37,533 nt of DNA from Devosia sp. (GCF_028290435.1 NZ_JAQGJV010000013.1:1-37533); one strand, 5' to 3'; counted from the first letter of the stretch, positions 24,140 through 32,454 are shown. Made by a program: numbers and translations. The notes: generated by a model not told the origin, from the letters alone.

Positions 24140-27100
24140 ATGACTTTTGCACCGCACCACTCGCTCAAGGCGATTCTCGGCCCCACCAATACCGGCAAGA
24201 CCTATTTTGCCATCGAGCGCATGCTGGCCCATCCCACCGGGATGATCGGCCTGCCGCTGCGGTTGCTGGCGCGCGAGGTCTATCAGCGCGTGGTGGAACG
24301 CGTCGGCGTTCAGGCGGTGGCGCTGGTGACGGGCGAGGAGCGGATCGTACCGGCGCGGCCGCGCTACTGGGTGTGCACGGTCGAGGCGATGCCGACCGAT
24401 ATCAAGGTCGATTGCGTGGCGATCGACGAAATCCAGACCGCGATCGATTTCGACCGCGGGCATGTATTCACCAATCGTATCCTGCATGCGCGGGGCATGA
24501 GCGAGACGCTGCTATTGGGCGCGGCGACCATGGCGCCGGTGATCAAAAAGCTGCTGCCGCATGTCGAGATCATCGACCGGCCACGGTTTTCGCAGCTGAC
24601 TTATGCGGGCTCCAAGAAAATTTCGCGGCAGCCGGAGCGGTCGGCGATCGTGGCGTTCTCAGCGCGGCAGGTCTACGCCATTGCCGAATTGATCCGGCGC
24701 GAGCGCGGCGGGGCGGCGGTGGTGATGGGGGCGTTGAGCCCGCGGACGCGCAACGCGCAGGTCGAGCTTTATCAAAATGGCGACGTGGATTTTCTGGTGG
24801 CGACCGACGCCATCGGCATGGGCTTGAACCTGGATATCCACCACGTGGCCTTTGCCGACGACACCAAATTCGACGGGCATCAGAGCCGGCCGCTAACCCC
24901 GGCGGAGCTGGGGCAAATCGCCGGGCGGGCGGGGCGGCATGCGCGCAACGGCACCTTCGGGGTGACGGCGGGGACCGAAGGGTTCGACGAAGAAATGATC
25001 GTGGCGCTGGAAACCCATGATTTCGATCCAATCAAAGTGCTGCAATGGCGCAACAATGAGCTGGATTTTTCATCCATCCCCGCTCTTCTCAATTCGCTGG
25101 AACGCTCACCCGACCAGCGCAGCCTGACAAGGGTGCCCATTGCCACCGACCAGCGGGCGCTGGAGTTCGTCGCCCGCAATGAGGCGGGGGCGCTGGCGCG
25201 GGGCATGACCGGGGCAAAGCTGCTGTGGGAAGTGTGCCAGACCCCGGATTACCTGGGGATTTCGCCGGCGGCGCATGGCGAAATCATCACGCGAATCTAT
25301 TCGGATTTGATGCGAAAGCAGGCGGTCAGCCCCGACTGGATGGCCGAGCAAATCCGCTTTTGTGACAATTCGAGCGGCGATATCGACACGCTGAGCAACC
25401 GGATCAAGCAGATAAGAACCTGGACCTTTGTCGCCAACCGCAAAAACTGGCTTGCGGACCCGCTGCATTGGCGCGAAAAGACCCGGGATATCGAAGATCG
25501 GCTGAGCGATGCTCTTCATGAGCGGTTGACCCAGCGCTTCGTCGACCGCCGCACCAGCGTGCTGCTCCGACACCTGAAAGACAAACGCATGGCATCTCCC
25601 GAGATCAATGAACGTGGCGAAGTGCGGCTGGAAGGCCATCTCATCGGCACGCTCGAAGGCTTCCGCTTTACCCTGGCGCGCAATGACGGCGACGTCGACG
25701 CCAAGGGCATTAGGACTGCAGCGGACCACGTCGTGGCTCCCGAAATCCACCACCGGGCCGACCGGCTGGCGGGGGCGCCGAACGAGGAATTCGTTCTGGC
25801 GACCGACGGGCGCATGCGCTGGAAGGGCGATATCGTCGCCGAGCTGGTGGAGGGCGATGCGCTGCTGCGGCCGCGCCTGCTGATCCTGGCGGACGAGTCG
25901 CTGACCGGGCCAGACCTGATCGCGGTGCAGGATCGTCTGAACCTGTGGCTGCGCCATCATATCAATACCGTGCTCGAACAGGTGATGAGCCTCGAGGCTC
26001 CGGCCGATATCGAGGGGCCGGCGCGCGGCATCGCGTTCCAGCTGTTCGAGAACCTGGGGCTGATTCCCCGCGGCCAGGTTGGCGACGAGGTCAAGAACCT
26101 CGACCAGGACGTGCGCGGCAAGATGCGCAAGCTGGGCATCAAGTTCGGCGCCTATCACATCTACCTGCCGCTGAGCCTGAAGCCGGCGCCGCGCGAACTG
26201 GCGCTGATTCTGTTCGCGCTGAAAAATGGCGGCATTCGCCAGCCGGGCGTGACCGACCTGCCGCATATCGTGCTCAGCGGGCGCACGTCGTTCCTCATCG
26301 ATCCCGAAGTCGATCCGCAGCTGTATGAAGTCGCGGGCTTCAAGGTGGCGGGTAAGCGGGCGGTGCGTGTCGATATTCTGGAGCGGCTGGCCGACATCAT
26401 CCGTCCGCTGATCGCGGTCGATCCGAGCCGGTTTCAGGGCGAGCCGCCAGCCGGCGCCGCCGAGGGCAATGGTTTCCGGGTGACGGTCGAGATGACCTCG
26501 CTGCTGGGCTGCTCGGGTGAGGATTTTGCCTCGATCCTGACCTCGCTGGGCTATCGCCTGCGCAAGACGCCGAAGGTTGTGAAGCCCGTAGAGGCTGTTG
26601 CGGCTCCCGCCGAAGCCAGTGCGGAAGCGCCGGCGCTGGAAGAAACGCTGAGCGAGAATCCGAGCGAGGTCGAGCCATCGGCTGTGGCTGAAGTCGAAGC
26701 GGTGCCGGCTGAGGCCGTTGTGGTCGAGGCCGATATTCCGGCGACGACAATTATTGAAGCGGCGCCGGTTGACGCTGCGGCTGAGCCTGCGCCGGTCGAC
26801 ACCAAGCCGGCCGAGCCGGAATTCGACGAAGTGTGGTTTCCAGGCGGCAAGCGCACGCAGGACAATGCCAAGCGCCATGGTGGACCGCGTCGCGGCCCGA
26901 CACGGCCGGAGGGCGAAGTGCAGGTGGTGCGGCCACAGCGTCCGCGTCCGGACCGGACCCGTCCGGCCGATGCGCCGCCGCAGCGCGTGGTCAATCGTCG
27001 CCCCGAAGGCGAAGTGCAGGATCTGACCAAGGCCCAGCATCTCAATGGCAAGGCACGGTTCGAGAATCGCGCCAAGGCGGAGCAGCGGCCCAAGTTCGAC

Positions 27101-27226
27101 AAGCCGCGCAATGAGGCGCCCAAGCAGGACAATAATCGGCCGGTGCGGGATGAGCGCAAGGTGGCCTACGATCCCGATAGCCCGTTCGCGGCGCTGGCGG
27201 CCCTGCGCAACAAGAAGCCCGAGTAG
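24140..27226 (+). CDS. Suv3-like ATP-dependent helicase
   Basis: The 1028-residue protein is a superfamily 2 helicase of the Suv3/mitochondrial RNA-helicase type. Walker A is GPTNTGKT (14-21), the DExx box is DEIQ (96-99), motif III-like LLLGAATMAP follows, and motif VI lies in GQIAGRAGRHARNGTFG near 260. The C-terminal third is low-complexity: an Ala/Glu/Val-rich stretch, then a basic Arg/Pro-rich region that may bind RNA. In alphaproteobacteria this gene is usually followed, as here, by an S4-domain gene. The ATG at 24140 gives the family start MTFAPHHSLKAILGPTNTGK; the open frame further upstream (to 23981) looks unlike coding sequence. No strong ribosome-binding site was seen. Confidence 0.92.
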   Translation: MTFAPHHSLKAILGPTNTGKTYFAIERMLAHPTGMIGLPLRLLAREVYQRVVERVGVQAVALVTGEERIVPARPRYWVCTVEAMPTDIKVDCVAIDEIQTAIDFDRGHVFTNRILHARGMSETLLLGAATMAPVIKKLLPHVEIIDRPRFSQLTYAGSKKISRQPERSAIVAFSARQVYAIAELIRRERGGAAVVMGALSPRTRNAQVELYQNGDVDFLVATDAIGMGLNLDIHHVAFADDTKFDGHQSRPLTPAELGQIAGRAGRHARNGTFGVTAGTEGFDEEMIVALETHDFDPIKVLQWRNNELDFSSIPALLNSLERSPDQRSLTRVPIATDQRALEFVARNEAGALARGMTGAKLLWEVCQTPDYLGISPAAHGEIITRIYSDLMRKQAVSPDWMAEQIRFCDNSSGDIDTLSNRIKQIRTWTFVANRKNWLADPLHWREKTRDIEDRLSDALHERLTQRFVDRRTSVLLRHLKDKRMASPEINERGEVRLEGHLIGTLEGFRFTLARNDGDVDAKGIRTAADHVVAPEIHHRADRLAGAPNEEFVLATDGRMRWKGDIVAELVEGDALLRPRLLILADESLTGPDLIAVQDRLNLWLRHHINTVLEQVMSLEAPADIEGPARGIAFQLFENLGLIPRGQVGDEVKNLDQDVRGKMRKLGIKFGAYHIYLPLSLKPAPRELALILFALKNGGIRQPGVTDLPHIVLSGRTSFLIDPEVDPQLYEVAGFKVAGKRAVRVDILERLADIIRPLIAVDPSRFQGEPPAGAAEGNGFRVTVEMTSLLGCSGEDFASILTSLGYRLRKTPKVVKPVEAVAAPAEASAEAPALEETLSENPSEVEPSAVAEVEAVPAEAVVVEADIPATTIIEAAPVDAAAEPAPVDTKPAEPEFDEVWFPGGKRTQDNAKRHGGPRRGPTRPEGEVQVVRPQRPRPDRTRPADAPPQRVVNRRPEGEVQDLTKAQHLNGKARFENRAKAEQRPKFDKPRNEAPKQDNNRPVRDERKVAYDPDSPFAALAALRNKKPE

Positions 27227-27229
27227 CGA

Positions 27230-27637
27230 TTGGCGGGAACAGGAACAGGTCCGGGCATCCGCAAGGAGCGGCTCGACAAGTTCCTGTTCTTTTCGCGCGC
27301 CATCAAATCGCGCACGCTGGCGCAGAAGATCATCGAAACCGGGGTGATCCGGGTCAATTCCGAAAAGATCGTCGATAGCGACCACAAGGTGGGCGCCGGC
27401 GATGTGCTGACCATGGCGATCCACAACCGCATCGTGGTGTGGAAGATTGTCGACGCCGGCACACGGCGTGGACCAGCCAGTGAGGCGCAGGGGCTCTATG
27501 AGGATTTGTCGCCGCCAGTGCTACCCAAGGCGGAGCGTTCGCCCTATGAAGCGGCAATTGCGCAGCGCGATGATGGCGCCGGGCGACCCACCAAGCGGGA
27601 GCGGCGGGAGACGGATCGATTGAAGGACGACGAGTAG
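27230..27637 (+). CDS. S4-domain RNA-binding protein, Hsp15-like
   Basis: The 135-residue product has an S4 fold in its first half: GIRKERLDKFLFFSRAIKSR, TLAQKIIETGVIRVNSEK and GDVLTMAIHNRIVVWKIV. Hsp15 (HslR) proteins of this kind bind free 50S subunits that carry nascent chains. The C-terminal half is charged and probably disordered (RPTKRERRETDRLKDDE). No ATG is available: the start is TTG at 27230, three bases after the helicase stop, with only a weak CCGAG ribosome-binding site. It is therefore probably co-translated with the helicase. Confidence 0.88.
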   Translation: MAGTGTGPGIRKERLDKFLFFSRAIKSRTLAQKIIETGVIRVNSEKIVDSDHKVGAGDVLTMAIHNRIVVWKIVDAGTRRGPASEAQGLYEDLSPPVLPKAERSPYEAAIAQRDDGAGRPTKRERRETDRLKDDE

Positions 27638-27787
27638 GGAAAGCTGCGGTTGAAATGGTCTTGCGCTCGAAGGCGCGAGCGCGACAAAAGCGACCCGGCC
27701 AGAGCCTTGCAGCAGACGCCAAAAGGGTTTAGCAACCCAGACAGCAAGCCCCAGTCCTCATTGTTCCGCTCGGGAACCGCCCGCCAG

Positions 27788-28126
27788 ATGACCTATATCG
27801 TCACCGACAATTGCATTAAGTGCAAATATACCGACTGCGTCGAAGTGTGCCCCGTCGACTGCTTTTACGAAGGCGAGAACATGCTCGTCATTCATCCCGA
27901 CGAGTGTATCGATTGCGGCGTCTGCGAGCCCGAATGCCCGGCCGAGGCGATCAAGCCCGATACCGAGAGCGGGCTGGACAAGTGGCTCGAGATCAATACC
28001 AAGTTCGCCTCCGTCTGGCCGAACCTGAGCGAGCGCCGCGATCCGCCGCCCGATGCCAAGGCATTCGACGGCGAAGACGGCAAGTTTGAAAAGTACTTCT
28101 CCGAGACTCCCGGCGAAGGCGATTAG
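27788..28126 (+). CDS. fdxA: 7Fe ferredoxin FdxA
   Basis: A 112-residue ferredoxin with one [3Fe-4S] and one [4Fe-4S] cluster. Cys9, Cys17 and Cys50 fit the 3Fe ligands; Cys21, Cys40, Cys43 and Cys46 fit the 4Fe ligands ([17 protein letters not shown] and [13 protein letters not shown]). The C-terminal extension is that of the FdxA group found next to carD in alphaproteobacteria. The start [17 protein letters not shown] at 27788 is standard; the in-frame extension to 27650 is not. A GCGCTCG hairpin lies upstream near 27665. The stop codon lies within the left arm of a 145-bp palindrome. Confidence 0.96.
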   Translation: MTYIVTDNCIKCKYTDCVEVCPVDCFYEGENMLVIHPDECIDCGVCEPECPAEAIKPDTESGLDKWLEINTKFASVWPNLSERRDPPPDAKAFDGEDGKFEKYFSETPGEGD

Positions 28127-28266
28127 GGCTCGGTCTTTGGGCCATGCCGGTCTGCAAATGGCGGTTTGCTGCGCTTCCGGTGCTCACGTACAGAACGTAC
28201 GTTCCGCTCCGGTTCTCGCAAACCACCATTTTCGACTCGGCCTGACCCAAAGCCCTTCGCCCTAAT
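28122..28266. repeat. Conserved-core long palindrome, copy 2
   Basis: A 145-bp imperfect palindrome centred on ACGTAC-AGAAC-GTACGT. The core (28170-28217) is nearly identical to that at 11951. The arms differ from copy 1 and pair with each other: ATTAGGGC (28122-28129) 8/8 with 28259-28266; CTTTGGG (28135-28141) 7/7 with 28246-28252; AAATGGCGGTTTGC (28156-28169) 13/14 with 28218-28231. The left arm includes the fdxA stop codon. Confidence 0.93.
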
Positions 28267-28341
28267 GCTGACTGCGCGATCGGCTGGAGCGCGCGTGCGA
28301 TTGTTCAGGAATGGGACACACTAGGTGTTGATTCGTTCCTT

Positions 28342-28370
28342 TTGATTCTGCTGAAATTTTGTGCTATGGT
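28342..28370 (+). promoter_or_regulatory. Probable carD promoter
   Basis: TTGATT (28342-28347) and TATGGT (28365-28370) are exactly 17 bases apart in an A+T-rich stretch. The start would be near 28377, giving a carD leader of about 205 bases. Confidence 0.6.
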
Positions 28371-28401
28371 GTGTCTACATGCAGCCAAGCCCGTCACCAG
28401 A

Positions 28402-28424
28402 GTGCCATCAGGCACATTTTTTTT
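28402..28424 (+). terminator. Terminator-like hairpin in the carD leader
   Basis: GTGCC-ATCA-GGCAC is followed by A and eight T residues. It would end a transcript of about 50 bases from the predicted start, as an attenuator or small-RNA terminator. The stem is only 5 bp. A 15-codon ORF (28379-28426, MQPSPSPECHQAHFF) spans it. Confidence 0.45.
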
Positions 28425-28489
28425 GACACACATCACCAGATGCTGAGCGCGCCGGAAAGCGGACCGGGGCGGCCAGAGTGCTTGACTGC

Positions 28490-28576
28490 GTCCAGTACCC
28501 CGGAAACGGGGATTGAACAGTACGGAGTGGACGGTCCTTCCCGCCAGGAACTGTCCATCGGGGCGTCAACAAGGAG
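28490..28576 (+). promoter_or_regulatory. Structured carD leader with alternative pairings
   Basis: CCCCG-GAAA-CGGGG (28498-28511) has a GNRA loop. GTCCAGTAC (28490-28498) can pair with GTAC...TGGAC (28520-28532). GGACGGTCCT (28529-28538) can instead pair with AGGAACTGTCC (28546-28556). The two uses of 28529-28532 exclude each other. TCCTT (28535-28539) is also complementary to the ribosome-binding AAGGA at 28571-28575. This is a possible translational switch, inferred by eye only. Confidence 0.35.
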
Positions 28577-28583
28577 TTATCTC

Positions 28584-29159
28584 ATGGTAGCCAAGAAGAC
28601 CACGCAGCGTCTTGGGTTCAAGACCGGTGAATTCGTCGTGTATCCTGCCCATGGTGTGGGCATGATCGTCGCGATCGAAGAGCAAGAAGTTGCCGGCCTG
28701 ACGCTTGAGCTGTTCGTCATCAGCTTCGAGCAGGACAAGCTGACCTTGCGCGTTCCTGTCGCCAAGATCAAGTCCGTCGGCATGCGTCACCTCGCCGAAG
28801 AAGACATGGTCACCCAGGCGCTGACCACCGTCACCGGCCGCGCGCGCGTCAAGCGCACCATGTGGAGCCGCCGTGCCCAGGAATATGAAGCCAAGATCAA
28901 TTCGGGCGACCTGATTGCCATTTCCGAAGTCGTGCGCGATCTCTATCGCTCCGAAGAGCAGCCCGAGCAGTCCTATTCGGAACGCCAGCTGTTCGAGCAG
29001 GCGATGGATCGCATGAGCCGCGAAATCAGTGCCGTCAACAAGCTGACGCTGACCGAGGCAATTCAGCTGATCCAGCGGAACCTCGCCAAGTCGCCCAAGC
29101 GCACCAAGGCGGATGCCGTGGAAGCCGATGCGGCTCCGGACGAAGAAGCTGCGGCGTAA
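28584..29159 (+). CDS. CarD-family transcription regulator
   Basis: CarD/CdnL proteins bind RNA polymerase beta through an N-terminal Tudor-like domain and stabilise open complexes at rRNA and other housekeeping promoters. The 191-residue product starts MVAKKTTQRLGFKTGEFVVY with the RNA-polymerase-interaction domain (about 10-70: PAHGVGMIVAIEEQEVAG, LFVISFEQDKLTLRVPVAK), followed by helical DNA-binding segments (MWSRRAQEYEAKINSGDLIA) and an acidic tail. ATG at 28584 has AAGGAG seven bases upstream. The upstream open frame is the leader, not coding. Gene neighbours fdxA and S4-helicase are the usual ones. Confidence 0.95.
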   Translation: MVAKKTTQRLGFKTGEFVVYPAHGVGMIVAIEEQEVAGLTLELFVISFEQDKLTLRVPVAKIKSVGMRHLAEEDMVTQALTTVTGRARVKRTMWSRRAQEYEAKINSGDLIAISEVVRDLYRSEEQPEQSYSERQLFEQAMDRMSREISAVNKLTLTEAIQLIQRNLAKSPKRTKADAVEADAAPDEEAAA

Positions 29160-29182
29160 TCTTCGCCAAGATCTGGAATTGG

Positions 29183-29209
29183 AAGGCCGGCGGAAACGCC
29201 GGCCTTTTT
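29183..29209 (+). terminator. Intrinsic terminator of carD
   Basis: AAGGCCGGCG-GAAA-CGCCGGCC followed by TTTTTG, with an eight-base perfect stem, ends 50 bases after the carD stop. Confidence 0.92.
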
Positions 29210-29285
29210 GTTTGGGAAGGGCTAGGCCCCGAAGGCTCGACAACATGAAGGCCCAATGCCAGTCTGCCGGGGCATGAGGGCAAGC

Positions 29286-30047
29286 ATGGCGAACACATTG
29301 CGCATTCCAATCGCCGTGGCCGCGGTGGTGATCTGGATCCTGATCACGGTGTGGGGCGTGTGGACGCCACACGATCCCACCTCGCTGACCGCCGGCATTT
29401 CCGGCGGCGTCGCCTGGTCGATCGTGGGCGCGGGCGCATTCATGCTGGTCGTGGTGCTGGCACTGGGGTGGCGCGATATCGGCTTCAATGCGCCGCAGCC
29501 CTGGAGTTCGCTGCGGGTTCTGGCATTTCCGGCGATCTACATCGTGCTCTTTGCCGCCGGCGTCGCCCTGATTGGCCTGCCGGCGCCATCGGTCGTTTTC
29601 TTCCTCGCGATCAATACCCTGGCAGTGGGCTTTTCCGAGGAGATCGCGTTTCGCGGCGTGCTGTTTCGCGCCCTGCATACGCGGCTGCGGCTCTGGCCGT
29701 CGATCTGGATTGCGGCGATTGCCTTCGGCGGCGTTCACGTCGTCAACGGCTTTACCACCGGGGATTTCCTGAACGCTTCGGTTCAGGCGCTGACCGCCTT
29801 CATGAGCGGCATTTTTTTCATGGCCCTGGTGCTGCGGACGCGCTCGATCATCCCCTCGATGCTGTTCCATGCGCTGTGGGATTTCCTGCTGACCACGATC
29901 GGCGCCGGTAGCGCATCTTCGGGGGCAGCGGCGAGCGGGGACAGACATTGGTGGGTGCTGCTAGTGCCGCCGCTCTTTATCCTGCCGAACTTCCTTTATG
30001 GCTTGTGGCTGCTGCGCAAGGTGCAAGACACCGGGCCGGCGCAGTAG
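29286..30047 (+). CDS. CPBP-family intramembrane metalloprotease
   Basis: Members of the CPBP (CAAX protease and bacteriocin-processing, ABI) family are multi-pass membrane glutamic-type proteases. The 253-residue product has about seven hydrophobic segments and the conserved motifs EEIAFRG (the EExxxR box, near residue 118), FGGVHV (FxxxH) and FHALWD. Starts at 29256, 29274 and 29286 are all in frame; 29286 is preferred for GAGGG at a short spacing. The tail is Trp- and Leu-rich. The target is unknown. It begins after the carD terminator and is followed by another membrane protein with an 18-base gap. Confidence 0.87.
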   Translation: MANTLRIPIAVAAVVIWILITVWGVWTPHDPTSLTAGISGGVAWSIVGAGAFMLVVVLALGWRDIGFNAPQPWSSLRVLAFPAIYIVLFAAGVALIGLPAPSVVFFLAINTLAVGFSEEIAFRGVLFRALHTRLRLWPSIWIAAIAFGGVHVVNGFTTGDFLNASVQALTAFMSGIFFMALVLRTRSIIPSMLFHALWDFLLTTIGAGSASSGAAASGDRHWWVLLVPPLFILPNFLYGLWLLRKVQDTGPAQ

Positions 30048-30065
30048 CGGGCGAGGGAGCAATCC

Positions 30066-30740
30066 ATGGATTTTATGCGTCTGCTGAAGTCGGTCGAGGA
30101 GCTGCTCTACGAGCTCGTCACCTGGATTCTGTTCTATCCGCTAACGCTGTGGCGCTGCGTCCGGCGTCCAGTCGCGATGATGAAATACGCCGAGCGCGAG
30201 CTGGGGGACGAGGGCGAGGAGCAGTATGACGACGCGCTGAGCCCGCCGATCTTCCTGCTGATCACATTGTTCCTGGCCCATCTGCTCGAGCTTGGCCTGG
30301 CCGTTCCGACGCAAGCCGGCCTCCCTGAATTTTTGCAGGACGACAAGAACCTGCTGCTCTACCGGGCGGTTGCCTATAGCCTGTTTCCCCTGCTGCTGGC
30401 GCTGCTGGATGTTCGCCAGCGCGGGGTGCGCCTGACCCGGCAATTGCTGCGGCCATCATTCTACAGCCAGTCGTATATCGCCGCGCCCTTCGTGCTGTCG
30501 TTCGACATCGCCGTTCTCGTCGGGCGGCACGGGTCTGCGGCTGCGGTGAGCCTTGGCGTCGCGCTCTTCGCGCTGGGCCTCGCGTGGTATTGCGGGGCCC
30601 AGATCGCCTGGTTCACCACGGTCCGCGGTGTGAATGCCGGCCGGGCCGTGGCGATGGTTTTGGGCACTGTCCTGGCGGGTTTCGTGGCTGTCCTGGTGGT
30701 GCTCGTGGCGACCGCCGCGACGGCAATTTTCATCAGTTGA
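30066..30740 (+). CDS. Multi-pass membrane protein of unknown function
   Basis: I recognise no family with certainty. The 224-residue product has about five predicted transmembrane helices (near residues 15-30, 62-82, 97-113, 140-175 and 193-220) and a charged loop (KYAERELGDEGEEQYDDAL) after the first. The layout resembles Yip1-type or permease-like small membrane proteins. A GGGAG ribosome-binding site lies shortly before ATG 30066. It probably forms an operon with the CPBP protease gene upstream. There is no visible terminator before the convergent gene that ends at 30778. Confidence 0.8.
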   Translation: MDFMRLLKSVEELLYELVTWILFYPLTLWRCVRRPVAMMKYAERELGDEGEEQYDDALSPPIFLLITLFLAHLLELGLAVPTQAGLPEFLQDDKNLLLYRAVAYSLFPLLLALLDVRQRGVRLTRQLLRPSFYSQSYIAAPFVLSFDIAVLVGRHGSAAAVSLGVALFALGLAWYCGAQIAWFTTVRGVNAGRAVAMVLGTVLAGFVAVLVVLVATAATAIFIS

Positions 30741-30777
30741 CGGCGCTGACATTACAGCTCCGTCGTTCCGATAAATC

Positions 30778-31611
30778 TTACTTGGCCTTGTTGCCCAATA
30801 CCTTGGCCATGCTCACCGTGGCGCTGCCGGGCTTGAGGGGCTGTTGCTGGCTTTCGTGGGGGAGCCAGCCGGAGAGCCAGATCAGTTCGAGCGTGGCGCG
30901 GACGCGGCCATCGGGGTCGGCGTCTCGTTGCGCATAGGCTTGGGCGGCGGCGGTCAGCAAGGTGCGGTTGGCGGGGTGGCGGGAGCGGTCGACCAACGGA
31001 TTGGCGGCGCCGAGGGATTTCAGGTCCGCCATCAGCGCGAAGGGGCTGGAATAGCGCACGATGTGGGTTTCGACATCGGCGACGGGCAGGGCTAGGCCCG
31101 CGCGTTGCAGCAGGGCGCCGGCGTCGCGGACCTGGATGAAGGGGGCGACGCGGGCGCTGGCGCCGCCAGAGATTTCGGCATCGGCGCTGAGGAAGGCTTC
31201 GCGCAGTTCCGTCAGGGTATTGCCACCGAGGGCGGCGGCCATCAGCAAGCCATCGGGAGCGAGGCGGGCGCGGAGCTGGGCGAGATAGCCGGGCACGTCG
31301 TTGACGGCCTGTAGATGCAGCAGGGAGACGATGAGATCGAACTCGCCCTCGGGAAGCGGCGGCAATTCGCTATCGGGCGTGAAAGCCGCGAGGCGGGTGA
31401 AGGGGAACTCTGCCTTGGCGGTGCGACCGCCGGCGGGGAGGCTCGAAACATCGGGGCCGATGATGAGGGCACGGGGAAAATCGCGGATCAGCGCGAGCAG
31501 CCGCTCCTCAAGATCGCCCAGCACCAGATCCATGACGAAGTCGTCGCCGCTGCGGCGCGCCAGGTGGCGGGCGATCAGCGCGGGGTCGAAGATTTTTGGT
31601 GGCATTGCCAT
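30778..31611 (-). CDS. NDUFAF5/BioC-like methyltransferase-family protein
   Basis: The 277-residue product has a class I methyltransferase layout: PKIFDPALIARHLARR at the start, ALIIGPDVSSLPAGG in the place of SAM motif I, EFDLIVSLLHLQAVNDVPGY at motif IV, and APDGLLMAAALGGNTLTELR. The family sits beside comF in many alphaproteobacteria and includes the complex I assembly factor NDUFAF5 and biotin-pathway BioC. The glycine-rich motif I (normally GCGxG) is degenerate here, so activity is uncertain. The start at 31611 (MAMPP) or 31605 (MPPKIF) both lack a clear ribosome-binding site. It is divergent from comF with a 45-bp spacer. Confidence 0.82.
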   Translation of the reverse strand: MAMPPKIFDPALIARHLARRSGDDFVMDLVLGDLEERLLALIRDFPRALIIGPDVSSLPAGGRTAKAEFPFTRLAAFTPDSELPPLPEGEFDLIVSLLHLQAVNDVPGYLAQLRARLAPDGLLMAAALGGNTLTELREAFLSADAEISGGASARVAPFIQVRDAGALLQRAGLALPVADVETHIVRYSSPFALMADLKSLGAANPLVDRSRHPANRTLLTAAAQAYAQRDADPDGRVRATLELIWLSGWLPHESQQQPLKPGSATVSMAKVLGNKAK

Positions 31612-31656
31612 GGGCGGGGGACGACAGCGCTCGGTTGGGGTGGCAGTATCGTGCTT

Positions 31657-32454
31657 ATGGAGAGAGCGGACGAGGTTGTCAAAACCGAGGCGCTGCATCA
31701 CCGCGTGATTGGCGGGATGCGGCGCGTCGGCGGTTTCGTGCTCGACCAGCTCTATCCACCGGTCTGCCTTGGTTGCGAGGCACCGATTGCCGCCAGTGAC
31801 GGGCTGTGCGGGGCGTGTTTTGGCAAATTACGACCGATCACCGCGCCGCTATGCCGCGTTCTGGGGCTGCCGTTCGAGGTATCGCTGGGGCCCGATGCGT
31901 TGTCGGCGGAGACGATTGCGGAGCCGCCGCCGTTTGGGCGGGCGCGGGCGGCGGTGATTTATAACGAGGTGGCGCGGACCATCGTGTCGCGGCTCAAATA
32001 TGGAGATCGGCCGGAACTTGCGCGGTTCTGCGCGCGGCTGATGGCGAGCGCTGGGCATGAATTGTGGGGTGCCGATGCGCTGCTGGTGCCCGTGCCGCTG
32101 CATCCCAGCCGGCAGCGGGAGCGGCGCTATAATCAATCGGGGGAACTGGCAGCGGCGATCGGCAAATTGACCGGGGTGGCGGTAGATTTGCATCTGGTGC
32201 GCCGGGTGAAGCGGACGCGGCAGCAGGTGGGGCTATCGAGCGACGGGCGGGTGCGGAACGTGGCGGGGGCATTTGCTGTGCATCCGGACCTGCTGGCGCG
32301 GTTGCGTGGACGGCGGGTGGTGCTGGTGGATGATGTCTATACCACCGGCTCGACCGTCAAGGCGGTGACGCGGACGCTGCTGAAAGGTGGGGCGAGCGAA
32401 GTTGATGTCATCTCCTTCGCCCGCGTTGTCATTGGCGCGGAAATGCCCATATAG
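31657..32454 (+). CDS. comF: ComF-family phosphoribosyltransferase-like protein
   Basis: The 265-residue protein has the N-terminal zinc-finger of ComF (CLGCEAPI...GLCGACF, about residues 40-60) and the phosphoribosyltransferase fold: FGRARAAVIYNEVARTIVSR, PVPLHPSRQRERRYNQSGEL and the PRPP loop VVLVDDVYTTGSTVKAV. ComF-type proteins act in DNA uptake in naturally transformable bacteria; in others their role is unclear. The ATG at 31657 starts MERADEVVKTE. grxC follows directly (the comF stop at 32454 precedes the glutaredoxin region), and this pair is conserved in the order. Confidence 0.92.
   Translation: MERADEVVKTEALHHRVIGGMRRVGGFVLDQLYPPVCLGCEAPIAASDGLCGACFGKLRPITAPLCRVLGLPFEVSLGPDALSAETIAEPPPFGRARAAVIYNEVARTIVSRLKYGDRPELARFCARLMASAGHELWGADALLVPVPLHPSRQRERRYNQSGELAAAIGKLTGVAVDLHLVRRVKRTRQQVGLSSDGRVRNVAGAFAVHPDLLARLRGRRVVLVDDVYTTGSTVKAVTRTLLKGGASEVDVISFARVVIGAEMPI

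Noticed and set aside
25106..27424. 772-codon minus-strand frame opposite the helicase
   Set aside because: Shadow translation of the helicase gene without domain or ribosome-binding site.
28359..28583. N-terminal extension of CarD
   Set aside because: AAGGAG and the family start are at 28584; the upstream frame covers the structured leader and is not protein-like.
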